A program made the translations under genes and the position numbers. Positions 24,496 to 33,941 of a stretch of 64,000 nucleotides of DNA are shown piece by piece. Source of the DNA: Glycomyces sp. YM15 (lineage in GTDB: Bacteria; Actinomycetota; Actinomycetes; Mycobacteriales; Micromonosporaceae); assembly GCF_016918015.1 (NCBI RefSeq), contig NZ_JAERMK010000002.1, positions 310,001 to 374,000 of the forward strand. The letters are read 5' to 3'. A model generated the notes under the pieces. The model saw only the letters and a list, made by a program, of their open reading frames with translations. It made no database searches and was not told where the DNA came from. Positions within the stretch are counted from its first letter, which is position 1. Every line of letters starts with the position of its first letter.

Positions 24496-26955
24496 CTATT
24501 GGCGTTGTTCGTGCGCGGCGGCCGCCGCGATGCCGGAGGCGAAACCGGCGAGCCGGTCGCGGATCTCGGCAGGGTCGAGGTCGGTTCCGCCGCCGCCCGA
24601 ACGCGAGCTGGGCACGGAGCCGGGGAGCAGCCGGGAACCGGGCGCGCGACGGGGCAGTTCCGCGCCGTTGACCCTGCCGGAGGTTTCGAGTGCTCGGTTC
24701 ACTTTCCTGAAGGTAACATCCAGCGTCTCGGGCGCAGGCCCCGCAGGTGCGTGGGACCCGTTACCCCCGTTGCGCGGCGCCGGCCCCGGCGAAGCCTGCG
24801 AGCCGTAATGAGGCCCGGCCACAGGCAGTGGTTCGGGGGCCGATCCGGCGCGGCGCGGGCGCGGCACGATCGGTTCGACGGCGCCCGGCACGCCCGTGTC
24901 GGCGCCCGTCCCGGTCACCGGCAGGTTCGCGGCGCGGGCCGAGAGCGCGAGCTGCGCCGCCGTCCCGGAGCGGTCGCTCGGCGAGAGGCCCACCGGGTCC
25001 TCGGCGTGCGCGCTCGCGGGGATGCGCACCAGGGCGAGCGTGCCCTTGCCCATCGTGGAGTGCAGCTGGACGCTGATCGAGTGCTCGGCGGCGAGCCGCC
25101 CGACCACGAGGAGGCCCATGGTCGCGGTGAGCTCGGAGTTCAGCTGGGTCGGCTCGGCCAGGCGGCGGTTGATCGCGGCCATCGGCTCGGGGGCGAGGCC
25201 GATGCCGTCGTCGGCGATCGAGATGACGATCTCCGAACCCGAACGGCGGGAGGTGACCCGCACCGACTGCGTCGGCGGCGAGTACGACGCGGCGTTGTCG
25301 AGCAGTTCCGCGAGGATGCGCACCAGGTCGCCGGCGGGCTTGGTCTCGAGCCTGGCCCCGACCTGGTTCTCGACGACGACCCGTCCGGCGTCCTCGATCT
25401 CGGCGACGGCGTCGCGGATGATCGCCTCGAGCCCGGCCGGGTGGTTGTAGCGGCGCTGCGGGTCCCCGCCGGCGAGCAGGAGCAGGTTCTCCTCGTTGCG
25501 GCGCATGCGGGCCAGCAGGTGGTAGACGCTGCGCCACTCGTCGGGAATGGGGGCGGCGCCGTCCCGGTCCTCGACGAGGGCCTCCATGACCTGCTGCTGG
25601 CGTCGGATGAGGCTCTGGCCGCGGCGGGCGAGGGTCTTCATCATCGCCTCGACGTCGATGCGGAGCAGCGCCTGGTTCGCGGTCTGCCGCAGCGCCTGGT
25701 GATGGGCGGCGCTGAAGGCCTCGGCGAGGCTGTCGAGCTCGTCGGCGTAGCGCGAGTCGGTCTGCAGCACCGTCTGCTGCTTCGCGTCCTGGAGCAGCCG
25801 GTCGACTTCGTTCGCGTTGGCGGCCTGGGAGACCGCGGCCACCGTCTTCGGCAGCGTGTCGTACGCGGCGGTCAGGGTGGCCTCGCGGACGCCGTCGACG
25901 CGGAGGCTGATCCGGCGCGCCAGCATCGCCGCGGAGATGATCGAGGTCAGCGCCAGCACCAGCACCAGCGCGAACGTCGTCAGGAGGGTGCGGGAGGCGC
26001 TCTCGCGCATCAGGTTCACGTCGTCGTTCATGTACGCGAGGACGGCGATCTGCGTGGTGTCGAGGGAGGCGACGACGGCGCCCTGCGCCTCCAGGAAGTC
26101 CTGGGGCGAGATCGTCGGGATGTTCCCGCGGAGATACACCCCGAGGGCGGTCCGCGCGGCTCGGACCTCGTCGGACTCCATGGCCGTCTGGTAGGTCGAG
26201 GCGGTCTCGCTGGAGGCGTTCGACCTGAACTCGACGATCTGCTGGTCGAACTTGCCGGAGAGGGTCGCGACCTGGCCGAGGACCTCGCGGTCGACCCGGA
26301 TCTCGCCCGTCTGGTCGAGCATCGCCAGGTCGGCGGAGACGGTGAACTGGATTTCGGCGGCGAGGCGGCCGGCCTGCATCACCGCGGCGAGGGAGTCGAG
26401 GTGCGAGGAGATGTCGGCGTCGTTGACGAGGCGGGGGAGGATCGCGGCGACGCCGACGATGTGGTCGGCGGCCTCGCGGTAGGAGAGGAACGCGGCGGCC
26501 ACGTCCTCGTCGGTGTACGCGGCCTCGCCGGTGGCCATCGCGTCGAACGTGGAGCGCGCGGTCTCGAGCTCGCCGACCTTCTCGAACAGCGTCTGCATGT
26601 CGTCGTCGAGCTCGGGGAAGCGGGCCGCGGCGGCGTCCGAGATGCCTTGCAGCGCCGTGTAGGCCTTGTCGGTCTCGCGGCGGGCCACGGCCGATTCGAA
26701 CTGGCCGCCGCCCTGGTTGATCACCGCCAGTGCGAGCGGGCCGACTTCGAGCTGCTGCTTGTCGAGGGCGTTGTTGAGCCCTTCGGAGAGTTCGGCGAGG
26801 ACCTCGGCGTCGGCGGCGTTCTGGTATTCGTCCCACACCGTCACCGTCTGGAACAGCCCGAGCACCAGCATCCCCATGAGCGCCGCCGCGATCGGCAGCA
26901 TCAACTGCGCCCGTATCGGGAGACGGCTGGTGCGCTGCCGGCTTTTACGAGCCAT
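24496..26955 (-). CDS. Conservon CvnA-like sensor histidine kinase
   Basis: 819 aa from ATG 26953-26955 ([11 protein letters not shown]), with AAAGGA upstream. A short cytosolic start leads into transmembrane helix 1 ([18 protein letters not shown]), a ~280-residue extracytoplasmic nitrate/nitrite-sensor-like domain (~50-320) and transmembrane helix 2 ([20 protein letters not shown]). A HAMP-like linker and helical region follow, then a GHKL ATPase domain with [14 protein letters not shown] and IADDGIGL (~500-620). The ~200-residue Pro/Gly-rich tail is disordered. CvnA proteins signal through the Cvn complex rather than a classic response regulator. None is adjacent. Confidence 0.88.
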   Translation of the reverse strand: MARKSRQRTSRLPIRAQLMLPIAAALMGMLVLGLFQTVTVWDEYQNAADAEVLAELSEGLNNALDKQQLEVGPLALAVINQGGGQFESAVARRETDKAYTALQGISDAAAARFPELDDDMQTLFEKVGELETARSTFDAMATGEAAYTDEDVAAAFLSYREAADHIVGVAAILPRLVNDADISSHLDSLAAVMQAGRLAAEIQFTVSADLAMLDQTGEIRVDREVLGQVATLSGKFDQQIVEFRSNASSETASTYQTAMESDEVRAARTALGVYLRGNIPTISPQDFLEAQGAVVASLDTTQIAVLAYMNDDVNLMRESASRTLLTTFALVLVLALTSIISAAMLARRISLRVDGVREATLTAAYDTLPKTVAAVSQAANANEVDRLLQDAKQQTVLQTDSRYADELDSLAEAFSAAHHQALRQTANQALLRIDVEAMMKTLARRGQSLIRRQQQVMEALVEDRDGAAPIPDEWRSVYHLLARMRRNEENLLLLAGGDPQRRYNHPAGLEAIIRDAVAEIEDAGRVVVENQVGARLETKPAGDLVRILAELLDNAASYSPPTQSVRVTSRRSGSEIVISIADDGIGLAPEPMAAINRRLAEPTQLNSELTATMGLLVVGRLAAEHSISVQLHSTMGKGTLALVRIPASAHAEDPVGLSPSDRSGTAAQLALSARAANLPVTGTGADTGVPGAVEPIVPRPRRAGSAPEPLPVAGPHYGSQASPGPAPRNGGNGSHAPAGPAPETLDVTFRKVNRALETSGRVNGAELPRRAPGSRLLPGSVPSSRSGGGGTDLDPAEIRDRLAGFASGIAAAAAHEQRQ

Positions 26956-27062
26956 CGGGGGCGTCCTTTCTGAGGGGCGAAAGCGCTGCGGCGTGCTGGT
27001 GACCATCTTCGCTTGTGCTTTCGGGGCTGTATGAGGCGGGGCTCACTCCGTGACTGGTCCGT

Positions 27063-28412
27063 TCAGCCCACGAGCGGCCGTCCTTCCGGGTATCGGTACA
27101 GGCGGTGGCGGGAGCGGATCGCCAGCGACGTCGCCAGGAGCAGCGGTCCCATGCGGCCGCCGAACATGAGGATGATCGACACCCACTTCGACGGGTCCGA
27201 CAGCTCGGCGGTGATCCCGCTCGACTGGCCCACCGTCGCGCCCGCCGAGGTCGCCTCGAACATGATGTGCGCCAGGTCGATCTGCGGCTCGAACATCTGC
27301 ATGAGCAGCACCCCGGCGGCGATGAACGCGACGTACACGAGGGCGACGCTCAGGGCTTGGCGCACCACGGCGCCGCTGAGCCGGGTGCGGAACGCCGAGG
27401 CGTCGGGTTCGCCGCGCACTTCCGACCAGATCACCCACAGCAGCACGAAGAACGTCGTCACCTTGATGCCGCCGGCGGTCGAGGCGGAGCCGCCGCCGAT
27501 GAACATCAGCGCCACGCCCGCCAGCAGCGAGTGGGTCTCCATGAGCCCCACTTGGATCGAGTTGAACCCGGTCGAGCGGAGCATGACGTCCTGGAACAGC
27601 GCGGGCAGCAGCTTCTCGTGCCACGCCAGCGGCCCCAGCGTGTCCGGGTTGCCCCATTCGAAGCCGAGGAAGACGAAGAAACCGCCGACGAACAGGACCG
27701 TGGTCCCGACCAGTGTCATCTTCGTGTGCAGGGTCCACCGGCGGTGGCCCCAGTTGCGGCGGGCGATCTCGAACAGCACGGGCATGCCGAGCCCGCCGAT
27801 GACCGAGGAGACGATCACCGGCCACATGATCCACCCGTCGCCGGCGAAGTCCTCCAAGGAGTTCGAGAACAGGCTGAACCCCCCGGAGTTGAACGAGCTG
27901 ACACTGTGGAAGACGCCCTGCCAGGCCGCTTGGCCGCCGGAGAACCCGTACCCGTGGAGGAACCGCAGCGCCAGGACCACCGCGGTGGCGGCCTCGACCG
28001 AGGCCATCACCAGCACCGCGCGCAGCAGGATGGCTTTGACGTCGCCCACCATGACGTTGCGGTTCACCTCGGCCTGCGCCATCAGCCGGGACCGCAGGCC
28101 CAGTTTCTTGGAGACGACCAGGCCGAGGAAGACGGCGCTGGCCATGATCCCCAGGCCGCCGATCTGCATGGCGACCACGATGACGATCTCGCCGAACAGC
28201 GACCAGTGCACGGGGGTGTCCACGGTGACCAGCCCGGTGACGGTGATCGCCGAGGTGGCGGTGTAGAGCGCGTCCACGAACTCGGTGCCGCTCTGCCGGG
28301 CCTGGGCGACGGGCAGCAGGAGCAGCGCCGTGCAGACGGCGATCGCGGTGCCGAACCCGAAGGGGACCAGGCGGACGGGGTGGCGGGTGAACCACGCGAG
28401 ATATCGGTGCAT
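27063..28412 (-). CDS. ktrB: Potassium uptake channel subunit (TrkH/KtrB family)
   Basis: 449 aa, an integral membrane K+ channel-like transporter with four M1-P-M2 repeats. Selectivity-filter loops are visible as SAITVTGLV, SSFNSGGFS, LRSTGFNS and SAGATVGQ. The GGGSASTAGGIKVTT segment is typical of the family. ATG 28410-28412 lies 1 nt beyond the ktrA stop, so the pair is translationally coupled. It works with the RCK subunit KtrA in K+ uptake and osmoadaptation. Confidence 0.93.
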   Translation of the reverse strand: MHRYLAWFTRHPVRLVPFGFGTAIAVCTALLLLPVAQARQSGTEFVDALYTATSAITVTGLVTVDTPVHWSLFGEIVIVVAMQIGGLGIMASAVFLGLVVSKKLGLRSRLMAQAEVNRNVMVGDVKAILLRAVLVMASVEAATAVVLALRFLHGYGFSGGQAAWQGVFHSVSSFNSGGFSLFSNSLEDFAGDGWIMWPVIVSSVIGGLGMPVLFEIARRNWGHRRWTLHTKMTLVGTTVLFVGGFFVFLGFEWGNPDTLGPLAWHEKLLPALFQDVMLRSTGFNSIQVGLMETHSLLAGVALMFIGGGSASTAGGIKVTTFFVLLWVIWSEVRGEPDASAFRTRLSGAVVRQALSVALVYVAFIAAGVLLMQMFEPQIDLAHIMFEATSAGATVGQSSGITAELSDPSKWVSIILMFGGRMGPLLLATSLAIRSRHRLYRYPEGRPLVG

Positions 28413-28413
28413 C

Positions 28414-29094
28414 TCAGGTGTGCGAGGCGAAGGCTTCGACCTTGGTGGTGGCCCCGGAGACGATGAGGGTGTCGCCGTCGGCGATCACGGTGTCCGGTGT
28501 GGCGTAGGTGAAGTCCTCGCCGGGCTGCTTGACGCCGACCACGGTGACCCCGTACTTGCTGCGCAGCTTCGACTCGCCGAGCGTCCTGCCGATCGCCTCC
28601 GCCGGGGCCTTGGTCTTGACGATCGCGAAGCCGTCGTCGAACTCGATGAAGTCGAGCATCTTGCCGCTCACCAGGTGCGCGACCCGCTCGCCCATCGCGG
28701 CCTCGGGGTAGACCACGTGGTGGGCGCCGGTGCGGTGGAGGATCTGGCCGTGCTTGGCGTTGATGGCCTTGGCCCAGATCTCGCGGACCCCGACCTCCTC
28801 GCAGGCCAGCACGGTGAGGACGCTCGCCTCGATGTCGGTGCCGATCGCGACCACGACGTGGTCGAACTCGCCGATGCCGAGCTGGTTGAGCACGGTCGAC
28901 TCGGTGGAGTCGGCCTGGACCACGTGCGTGAGGGTCTCGGAGGCCCGCTGGACGATCTCGGGGCGCTCGTCGATCGCGAGGACCTCGTGGCCGAGCCGGG
29001 TGAGGGACTCGGCGACCGCGGACCCGAAGCGGCCCAGGCCGATCACGGCCACGGTCTCTTCTGTGGGGCTCTCGCCTCTGCCGAACAGGTTCAT
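28414..29094 (-). CDS. ktrA: Potassium uptake regulatory subunit (TrkA/KtrA, RCK)
   Basis: 226 aa from ATG 29092-29094 (AAGAGGTGG upstream). The N-terminal RCK_N Rossmann domain has AVIGLGRFGSAVAESL (GxGxxG) and the acidic end of strand 2 (LAIDERPEIV). The C-terminal TrkA_C domain begins around residue 140 (MLDFIEFDDGFAIVKTKAP) and often binds nucleotides such as c-di-AMP. It forms a cytosolic ring gating KtrB, encoded immediately downstream. The frame is open upstream of the chosen start, but homology begins here. Confidence 0.93.
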   Translation of the reverse strand: MNLFGRGESPTEETVAVIGLGRFGSAVAESLTRLGHEVLAIDERPEIVQRASETLTHVVQADSTESTVLNQLGIGEFDHVVVAIGTDIEASVLTVLACEEVGVREIWAKAINAKHGQILHRTGAHHVVYPEAAMGERVAHLVSGKMLDFIEFDDGFAIVKTKAPAEAIGRTLGESKLRSKYGVTVVGVKQPGEDFTYATPDTVIADGDTLIVSGATTKVEAFASHT

Positions 29095-29250
29095 CGGGCC
29101 ACCTCTTGGAGGGGCGCTGCCTTGCATATCGGTGCTGACACGGTGTCTGATTCTGCCACCCGCCCGGGGCGGGGGCGGTGTGCACCCGCGCTGCGTCGCC
29201 ATCGCACCGCCGAAACCCGCGGTCCATTGAGGACCTGCGGGCGAGAAGAA

Positions 29251-29289
29251 GAGGGGGGCGGCCGATAACCCCTCATGGCCGCCCCCCTC
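29251..29289 (-). terminator. Terminator of the ehu operon
   Basis: GAGGGGGGCGGCC (29251-29263) pairs exactly with 29277-29289. On the minus strand the stem is followed by TTCTTCT. It lies 43 nt beyond the ehuA stop. Confidence 0.75.
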
Positions 29290-29331
29290 GAACACCCCTA
29301 ACACTCTCCAAGGATGGAGGAGATTCCAAGT

Positions 29332-30147
29332 CTACTCCGCGAGGACGGCCCGGAGGAAGTCCTGCGTGCGCGCTTCCCGCGGATCGGAGAAGATTTCGTC
29401 CGGGGCGCCCTCTTCGACGATCTGGCCGCGGTCGAACATCATCACCCGGTTCGAGACGTCCCTCGCGAAGCCCATCTCGTGCGTGACGATGAGCATCGTG
29501 ATGCTGGTCGTGTCGGCGACATCGCGCAGCACGCCCAGCACGTCGGCCACCAGCTCCGGGTCGAGCGCGCTGGTCACCTCGTCGAGCAGCAGGATGTCCG
29601 GGTCCATCGCCAGCGCCCGGGCGATCGCCACCCGCTGCTGCTGGCCGCCCGAGAGCTGCGACGGGTAGTTGTCCACCTTCTCCGAGAGGCCCACCAGGTC
29701 CAGGAGCTCCTTGGCCTTGACCTCGGCTTCGTCCTTGGAGCGGCCGAGGGTGTGGACCTGCGCCTCGGTGACGTTGCGCAGGACCCGCATGTTCGGGAAC
29801 AGGTTGAACGACTGGAAGACCATGCCGATCTTCTTGCGAACCTGCCGCAGGTGGCGCTCGTTCGCGACCACCAGCCGGTTTCCCTTCTCCATGTGCGACA
29901 AGGGCTTGCCCTCGACCCAGATGACGCCGCCGTCCTTGGCCGGGTCCTTGGTCGGGGTCACGTGCTCCAGCGTCATGAGCAGCCGCAGGATCGTGGTCTT
30001 CCCCGAGCCGGAGGGCCCGATGAGCGTCACGCGCTCGCCGGGATCGACGTCGAAGCTCAACTGGTCCAAGACCTTCAGATCCCCGAAGGACTTGTTGACG
30101 CGGTCGAACCTGATGATCGGCTCGTTATTAGAAGTGGGATTTGGCAA
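29332..30147 (-). CDS. ehuA: Ectoine/hydroxyectoine-type ABC transporter ATP-binding protein
   Basis: 271 aa. The ATPase of a polar amino acid/ectoine-type importer, with Walker A GPSGSGKTT, Q-loop VFQSFNLFPNM, signature LSGGQQQRVAIARAL, Walker B ILLLDEVTSALDPEL and H-loop VTHEM. The insertion with HMEKGNRLV is what I recall for EhuA. The start is read as TTG 30145-30147 (GGAG 7 nt upstream), overlapping the ehuD end by 20 nt. It is the last gene of ehuBCDA. Its GC content is higher than that of the two permease genes. Confidence 0.88.
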   Translation of the reverse strand: MPNPTSNNEPIIRFDRVNKSFGDLKVLDQLSFDVDPGERVTLIGPSGSGKTTILRLLMTLEHVTPTKDPAKDGGVIWVEGKPLSHMEKGNRLVVANERHLRQVRKKIGMVFQSFNLFPNMRVLRNVTEAQVHTLGRSKDEAEVKAKELLDLVGLSEKVDNYPSQLSGGQQQRVAIARALAMDPDILLLDEVTSALDPELVADVLGVLRDVADTTSITMLIVTHEMGFARDVSNRVMMFDRGQIVEEGAPDEIFSDPREARTQDFLRAVLAE

Positions 30148-30799
30148 GGCGGTTCTCCAATCTCCTCATCATGACCGCAACCGGATAGGAGGCGGCCAGG
30201 AACAGCAGGCCCGCGAGCGTGTAGCCCTCGAGAGCGCCGGTGTAGTGCTGTCCCTGGTACTGCTTGACCTCTGCGATCATCTCGATGACTCCGATGGCGA
30301 ACAGCACCGGCACTTCCTTGAACATGGCGATGATCCAGTTGGCAACAGCGGCCGTCGATCGGAGCATCATCTGGGGCAAGATCACCGTGAACCAGGTCCG
30401 GTGGGTGGGCAGACTCAGGGCTGTAGCTGCCTCCCACTGCCCGAGGGGGATCGCCTCGATTCCGGCACGGTACGACTCCGAGGTATAGGAGGCGTAGTGG
30501 ACGCCCAGTACAACGGAACCAACTGCGAAGGCACTCCACTCCGGATTGATGTAGAGACTTGTGGCGTACCAAACGAAGAGAACCTGTACCAGCAGCGGAG
30601 TGTTGCGCACGAACTGCATGAATCCGCTGATGGGCCGACGCACCGGCGTTGGAGCAATGCGCCCAACGATAGCGAGCGCCAGCCCCAGCAGCACCGCAAT
30701 GAGGCCGGCGACGGCGGTAACCTTGAGGACCGTCCAGAAGCCCTCTAGAACCATTGGAAAGATCTCGGAGGCGATCTCATTGTTCCATCCGGAATTCAT
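30128..30799 (-). CDS. ehuD: Ectoine/hydroxyectoine-type ABC transporter permease
   Basis: 223 aa with about five transmembrane helices. His/Glu/Gln-permease family features are FMQFVRNTPLLVQVLFVWY and the EAA-like loop IPLGQWEAATALSLPTHRTW, which contacts the ATPase. Its start overlaps the ehuC stop (ATGA at 30799). It forms the membrane channel with EhuC for import of the compatible solute. Base composition is lower in GC (~55-58 %) than the neighbours. Confidence 0.85.
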   Translation of the reverse strand: MNSGWNNEIASEIFPMVLEGFWTVLKVTAVAGLIAVLLGLALAIVGRIAPTPVRRPISGFMQFVRNTPLLVQVLFVWYATSLYINPEWSAFAVGSVVLGVHYASYTSESYRAGIEAIPLGQWEAATALSLPTHRTWFTVILPQMMLRSTAAVANWIIAMFKEVPVLFAIGVIEMIAEVKQYQGQHYTGALEGYTLAGLLFLAASYPVAVMMRRLENRLAKSHF

Positions 30800-31521
30800 C
30801 AGCCCACACCCTTCGCCGCGACGGCCGGGGTGAGGTGGCCCTTGACGGGTTTCGCGTCGACTCCGATGCCCCGCTTGGCACGGCGCTCAAGTGCTCGCAT
30901 GCCGGTCCAGATGAGCCAGGCGAGTACGAAGTAGATCACCAGGATCACGGTGAGGTGCGGCAGCGGGTTCTGACCAGCTTCGCCTCCCAGGATAGACGCC
31001 CGGAAGGTGATGTCGGCGATGCCGATCATTGAGACCAGGGAGCTGGCCTTGAGCAGCATAATCGCGAACGCGCACAGCGAGGGGATCATCTCGGGCCACG
31101 CCTGGGGGATGACTACCAGCCGCATTTTCTGGATCGTGGTGAACCCCAGCGCCGTGCACGCCTCCCACTGACTCTTCGGGACAGCGGCGATCGCGCCTCG
31201 CACGATCTCTGAAGAGTAAGCGCCATAGTTGAGTGCAAGGGCGACGACGCCCACCACGATCGCGTAGTCGAACTGAATGCCGAAGAGGATCGGCATCGCG
31301 AAAGCAAACCAGAACAACTGCACCACCACGGATGAGCCGCGGATGAGCTCGACGAACGCACGTGCGGGGGTGCGCACGGCAAGATGCCTTGAGCTGGTTG
31401 CCAATCCGAGCGTGAAGGCGACGACCAGGGCCAGAGCTGCCGCCGCGACGGTCACCTGGATGGTCACCAGCAAGGGATTGGCGTAGCTGGGGAGTGAGTC
31501 GATTACTCTCGACCAGTCCAT
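30799..31521 (-). CDS. ehuC: Ectoine/hydroxyectoine-type ABC transporter permease
   Basis: 240 aa with about five transmembrane helices. It contains AFVELIRGSSVVVQLFWFAF and the EAA loop VPKSQWEACTALGFTTIQKM. It pairs with EhuD to form the inner-membrane pore. The ATG lies 12 nt beyond the ehuB stop. The short C-terminal tail (after ALERRAKRG) is variable. Confidence 0.85.
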   Translation of the reverse strand: MDWSRVIDSLPSYANPLLVTIQVTVAAAALALVVAFTLGLATSSRHLAVRTPARAFVELIRGSSVVVQLFWFAFAMPILFGIQFDYAIVVGVVALALNYGAYSSEIVRGAIAAVPKSQWEACTALGFTTIQKMRLVVIPQAWPEMIPSLCAFAIMLLKASSLVSMIGIADITFRASILGGEAGQNPLPHLTVILVIYFVLAWLIWTGMRALERRAKRGIGVDAKPVKGHLTPAVAAKGVG

Positions 31522-31533
31522 GGAGGGGCCCTA

Positions 31534-32454
31534 CTACTGGTAGTTTCCGCCGCAGAGTTCCTCGGCGGTGAGGTCCTCCGCCGGAAGATGGAGTTCGACG
31601 GTGAAACCGAACTCGCCGACCAGGCTCTCCCAGAGTGCGGGATCGGCGAGAACTTTTTCGAGCTCTCCATTGACCGCGTCGCGGAAATCGGCATCGCGAG
31701 GCTGGAACACCGCGGCGCCGGCGCCAATGATCTCCTCGCCGTTCGCGTCAACCGGGTAGAAGCCTTCCGTGGTCTCGAGGTCGGCGTCAGCTTCAGCCTC
31801 AAGCTGCAGGTTCATCTGAGTCAGTGCGATGGCGTCGCAGCGTCCGGACTTGAGCTCGAGGATCAGTGCAGACAGATCGGCCTGGGTGTTGATCCGGCCC
31901 TCGGGCATGCCGAGTTGCTGGGCGTTGGTCTGCTCGGTCGTGCCGTTCATGACGCCGATGACGGCGCTGTCGTGCTCGGCGATCGAGTTGATGTCGACGA
32001 GGCCCATCGGGTTCCCGGCGGGCACCAGGAGCGTGTCGGGCATGACGTAGTCCGGTTCCGCGAACGCCACGGCCTGGCAGCGCTCAGGGTTGATGAACAT
32101 GCCGGCGATGACCATGTCGTGGTTGGAGCCGAGACCGGGAATGAGGCTGTTCCATTCGGTCTGCTTCCACTCGATCTGGTCGGCGCTGATGCCGAGCTGC
32201 TCAAGGAGGTACTTATGCATTGCGACCGATTGCCCGGTGGCGTTTCCTGCGTCGTCAGTAAAGGCGTACGGGTTCTCGTTCGCGTAGGCGACACGGATCG
32301 TACCGCCTTCCTGCGCGCTCTTGAGCAGCTTGCCGTCACTATCACCGTTCCCACCTCCATTGGTGCGCGAGCACGCTGCGAGGGCTGTCGCCGCCGCCCC
32401 GGCGGCTGCCCCGCCAAGGAGATGCCGACGGTTGAAATGCAGCTTCTTTGACAC
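31534..32454 (-). CDS. ehuB: Ectoine/hydroxyectoine-type ABC transporter substrate-binding lipoprotein
   Basis: 306 aa from GTG 32452-32454 (AGGAGG 10 nt upstream). A lipoprotein signal with twin-arginine flavour (NRRHLLGG) and lipobox LAAC (C28) precedes an SBP_bac_3 domain. Landmarks are IRVAYANENPYAFTDDAGNA, SLIPGLGSNHDMVIAGMFIN and PERCQAVAFAEPDYVMPDTL, which match what I know of EhuB. It captures ectoine/hydroxyectoine (or a related solute) outside the cell. As first gene of ehuBCDA it has a promoter overlapped by a TTGTCGACAA palindrome. Confidence 0.87.
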   Translation of the reverse strand: MSKKLHFNRRHLLGGAAAGAAATALAACSRTNGGGNGDSDGKLLKSAQEGGTIRVAYANENPYAFTDDAGNATGQSVAMHKYLLEQLGISADQIEWKQTEWNSLIPGLGSNHDMVIAGMFINPERCQAVAFAEPDYVMPDTLLVPAGNPMGLVDINSIAEHDSAVIGVMNGTTEQTNAQQLGMPEGRINTQADLSALILELKSGRCDAIALTQMNLQLEAEADADLETTEGFYPVDANGEEIIGAGAAVFQPRDADFRDAVNGELEKVLADPALWESLVGEFGFTVELHLPAEDLTAEELCGGNYQ

Positions 32455-32492
32455 GATGGTCGCCTCCTAGGGTGAGTCTGTGAGCACTGACC

Positions 32493-32524
32493 ATCCTACC
32501 GTTCTATTGTACGTTTGTCGACAA
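32493..32524 (-). promoter_or_regulatory. ehuB promoter with overlapping operator
   Basis: On the minus strand TCGACA (complement of 32516-32521) and TAGGAT (complement of 32493-32498) are a 17-nt-spaced -35/-10 pair. The perfect palindrome TTGTCGACAA (32515-32524) overlaps the -35, and an outer ATTGT..ACAAT also brackets it. The spacing and the GntR/FadR-like half-sites suggest repression of ehuBCDA. Confidence 0.65.
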
Positions 32525-32770
32525 TATGATGATCGCCGTTCGGTAACGGCATAGTCGCGTTTAGGCGCCGGGCGAGAAAGAATGCACGTCCCGCCCGGCA
32601 TCAAACGAGGGCCAAAGCCCGCATCTCGCTACACCCACCATCCGATAGAACGTTATAGAATCGTATCCAGGATGGGTGGGTCGTTCAATGAAGTCCCTCA
32701 GTTGAGGCGACACTGGATCGGCGGATAATACTGTTCGGCATCGAGTGCCTCTGTATACCTGTCTGGTCTG
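32525..32770. other. Low-GC intergenic region
   Basis: About 250 bp with visibly reduced GC and no supported gene, between the ehuB promoter and the 3' end of a small secreted-protein gene. Confidence 0.5.
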
Positions 32771-33184
32771 TTAAAGGACCCTACAACTTGTCTCTCTATA
32801 GACCTCAGATCCGGTTTTGGCGATGAGCCTGGCGCACAAGGATTCGTGTCCACTGCCCGAGATAGCGCTCGTGCTGACGGAGCAAGGGCCTGGATTGCAG
32901 AATTTGGACTGGTATCCGAGATTTTCGCCGTTGTCGCCGATTAGTTCGATTTGAAGGGTAATGATTGAACTACCTCGATAGGTCCCATACCCCCAATAGC
33001 TGGAGCGTCCATCCTGCTTGTCGACGAATTGCGAGAAGCAGGATGGACTCGTCCCGGTGCAAGATGCAGCAAAGGCTGGGCGGTCCATATGAGGGGAGAT
33101 TACAAGGGCTGCGATGACAATGAACGCCATTGCGGCCACGGCCGCCAGCCTTTTAATCCCGTATGCCTTCTGGCTACCTGTCAT
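32771..33184 (-). CDS. Small secreted Cys-rich protein
   Basis: 137 aa from ATG 33182-33184, with GGAAGGA upstream. A Sec signal peptide (KRLAAVAAMAFIVIAALVIS, cleavage near AFAAS) precedes a ~97-residue mature domain with six cysteines (SCTGTSPSC; FCNPGPC; ESLC; TSCRVL), probably three disulfides. No family is recognised. GC content and codon use are far below the genome norm, suggesting recent acquisition. It is in tandem with the next small secreted gene. Confidence 0.75.
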   Translation of the reverse strand: MTGSQKAYGIKRLAAVAAMAFIVIAALVISPHMDRPAFAASCTGTSPSCFSQFVDKQDGRSSYWGYGTYRGSSIITLQIELIGDNGENLGYQSKFCNPGPCSVSTSAISGSGHESLCARLIAKTGSEVYRETSCRVL

Positions 33185-33219
33185 TGAAGATTCCTTCCTT
33201 GGTTGGGGCCTGGCTAATT

Positions 33220-33678
33220 TCACCAGGTCCGACTAGCGGAAGCATAGTCAGTGAATGGCACGAAGGAAATCTGTGTGGTGAAGTAGGCCTTTGCCGTCCA
33301 CGTGCCTGTGGAGCCTGCGGCAGTGCCGCTATTTGCACTACAGTAGTTGTGCACCGGTTCGCCGCAGGTTCCTATGTTTCGGGCGCGAAGATCGCCACTC
33401 TTATAGAGTCGGACGTCAATCTCTGTGAGATTGTGGATCTTGGAATCGCACTTCATTCGTGCAAATGCGTAGGTATTGGTTGTTCGATCCTGTCTATCGA
33501 TGGTAACGGACACGCTGCAGTTGTTATCGGTGTAGACGCTAGCGTGAGCCGGGGAGGCTGGAAGAAGCGCACCAAGGACGATGGCAGTAATGAGGCCGAT
33601 CCATACTCGAATTCGGAGGCTGGTCTTGGTCTTATTCGCCTGTTCAGCATTATTGACCCGATGGGGGGAAGTGTTCAT
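33220..33678 (-). CDS. Small secreted protein with four cysteines
   Basis: 152 aa from ATG 33676-33678 (AAGGAAG upstream). A long n-region then signal peptide (IRVWIGLITAIVLGALLPAS, cleavage near AHAS) leads into a beta-rich mature domain of ~105 residues with four Cys (DNNCSVSVTID; ARMKCDSK; GTCGEP; HNYCSAN). Family not recognised. It shares low GC and tandem position (35-nt gap) with the previous gene. The pair could be a secreted toxin/inhibitor or surface-interaction module, but nothing in the sequence proves it. Confidence 0.75.
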   Translation of the reverse strand: MNTSPHRVNNAEQANKTKTSLRIRVWIGLITAIVLGALLPASPAHASVYTDNNCSVSVTIDRQDRTTNTYAFARMKCDSKIHNLTEIDVRLYKSGDLRARNIGTCGEPVHNYCSANSGTAAGSTGTWTAKAYFTTQISFVPFTDYASASRTW

Positions 33679-33797
33679 GGCGGAATCTTCCTTCTTGATG
33701 GTTACCTGGCTGCTGGACCTGTGGCGATGCTGAAAGTTGTTGGGGGCGATGTCAGATCTTGTGGAGTCTGTGATGACCGTAACGTCAGAACGTAGGG

Positions 33798-33807
33798 TTG
33801 TCAACAA
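33798..33807. promoter_or_regulatory. TTGTnnACAA-type candidate operator upstream of the GntR gene
   Basis: TTGTCAACAA differs by one base from the TTGTCGACAA over the ehuB promoter. It sits 135 bp before the GntR start. A site of the regulator on its own upstream region would fit autoregulation. Confidence 0.4.
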
Positions 33808-33941
33808 CTGAACACATAAATTGTTGTCATACTGGGTAGGTAGCAGTCGGCGAGCGCTGCGGCAGGTGCCTCGCGGTTAGAGCATGGCCTGCACGTGGCG
33901 ATAGGATGCAGCCCAGCAGCGAAAGAGGGGAGCAGGCAGAC

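Noticed and set aside
33163-33795. Plus-strand gene opposite the small secreted protein at 33220-33678
   Set aside because: The opposite strand has a signal peptide, RBS and cysteine pattern. The plus-strand translation shows none of these.
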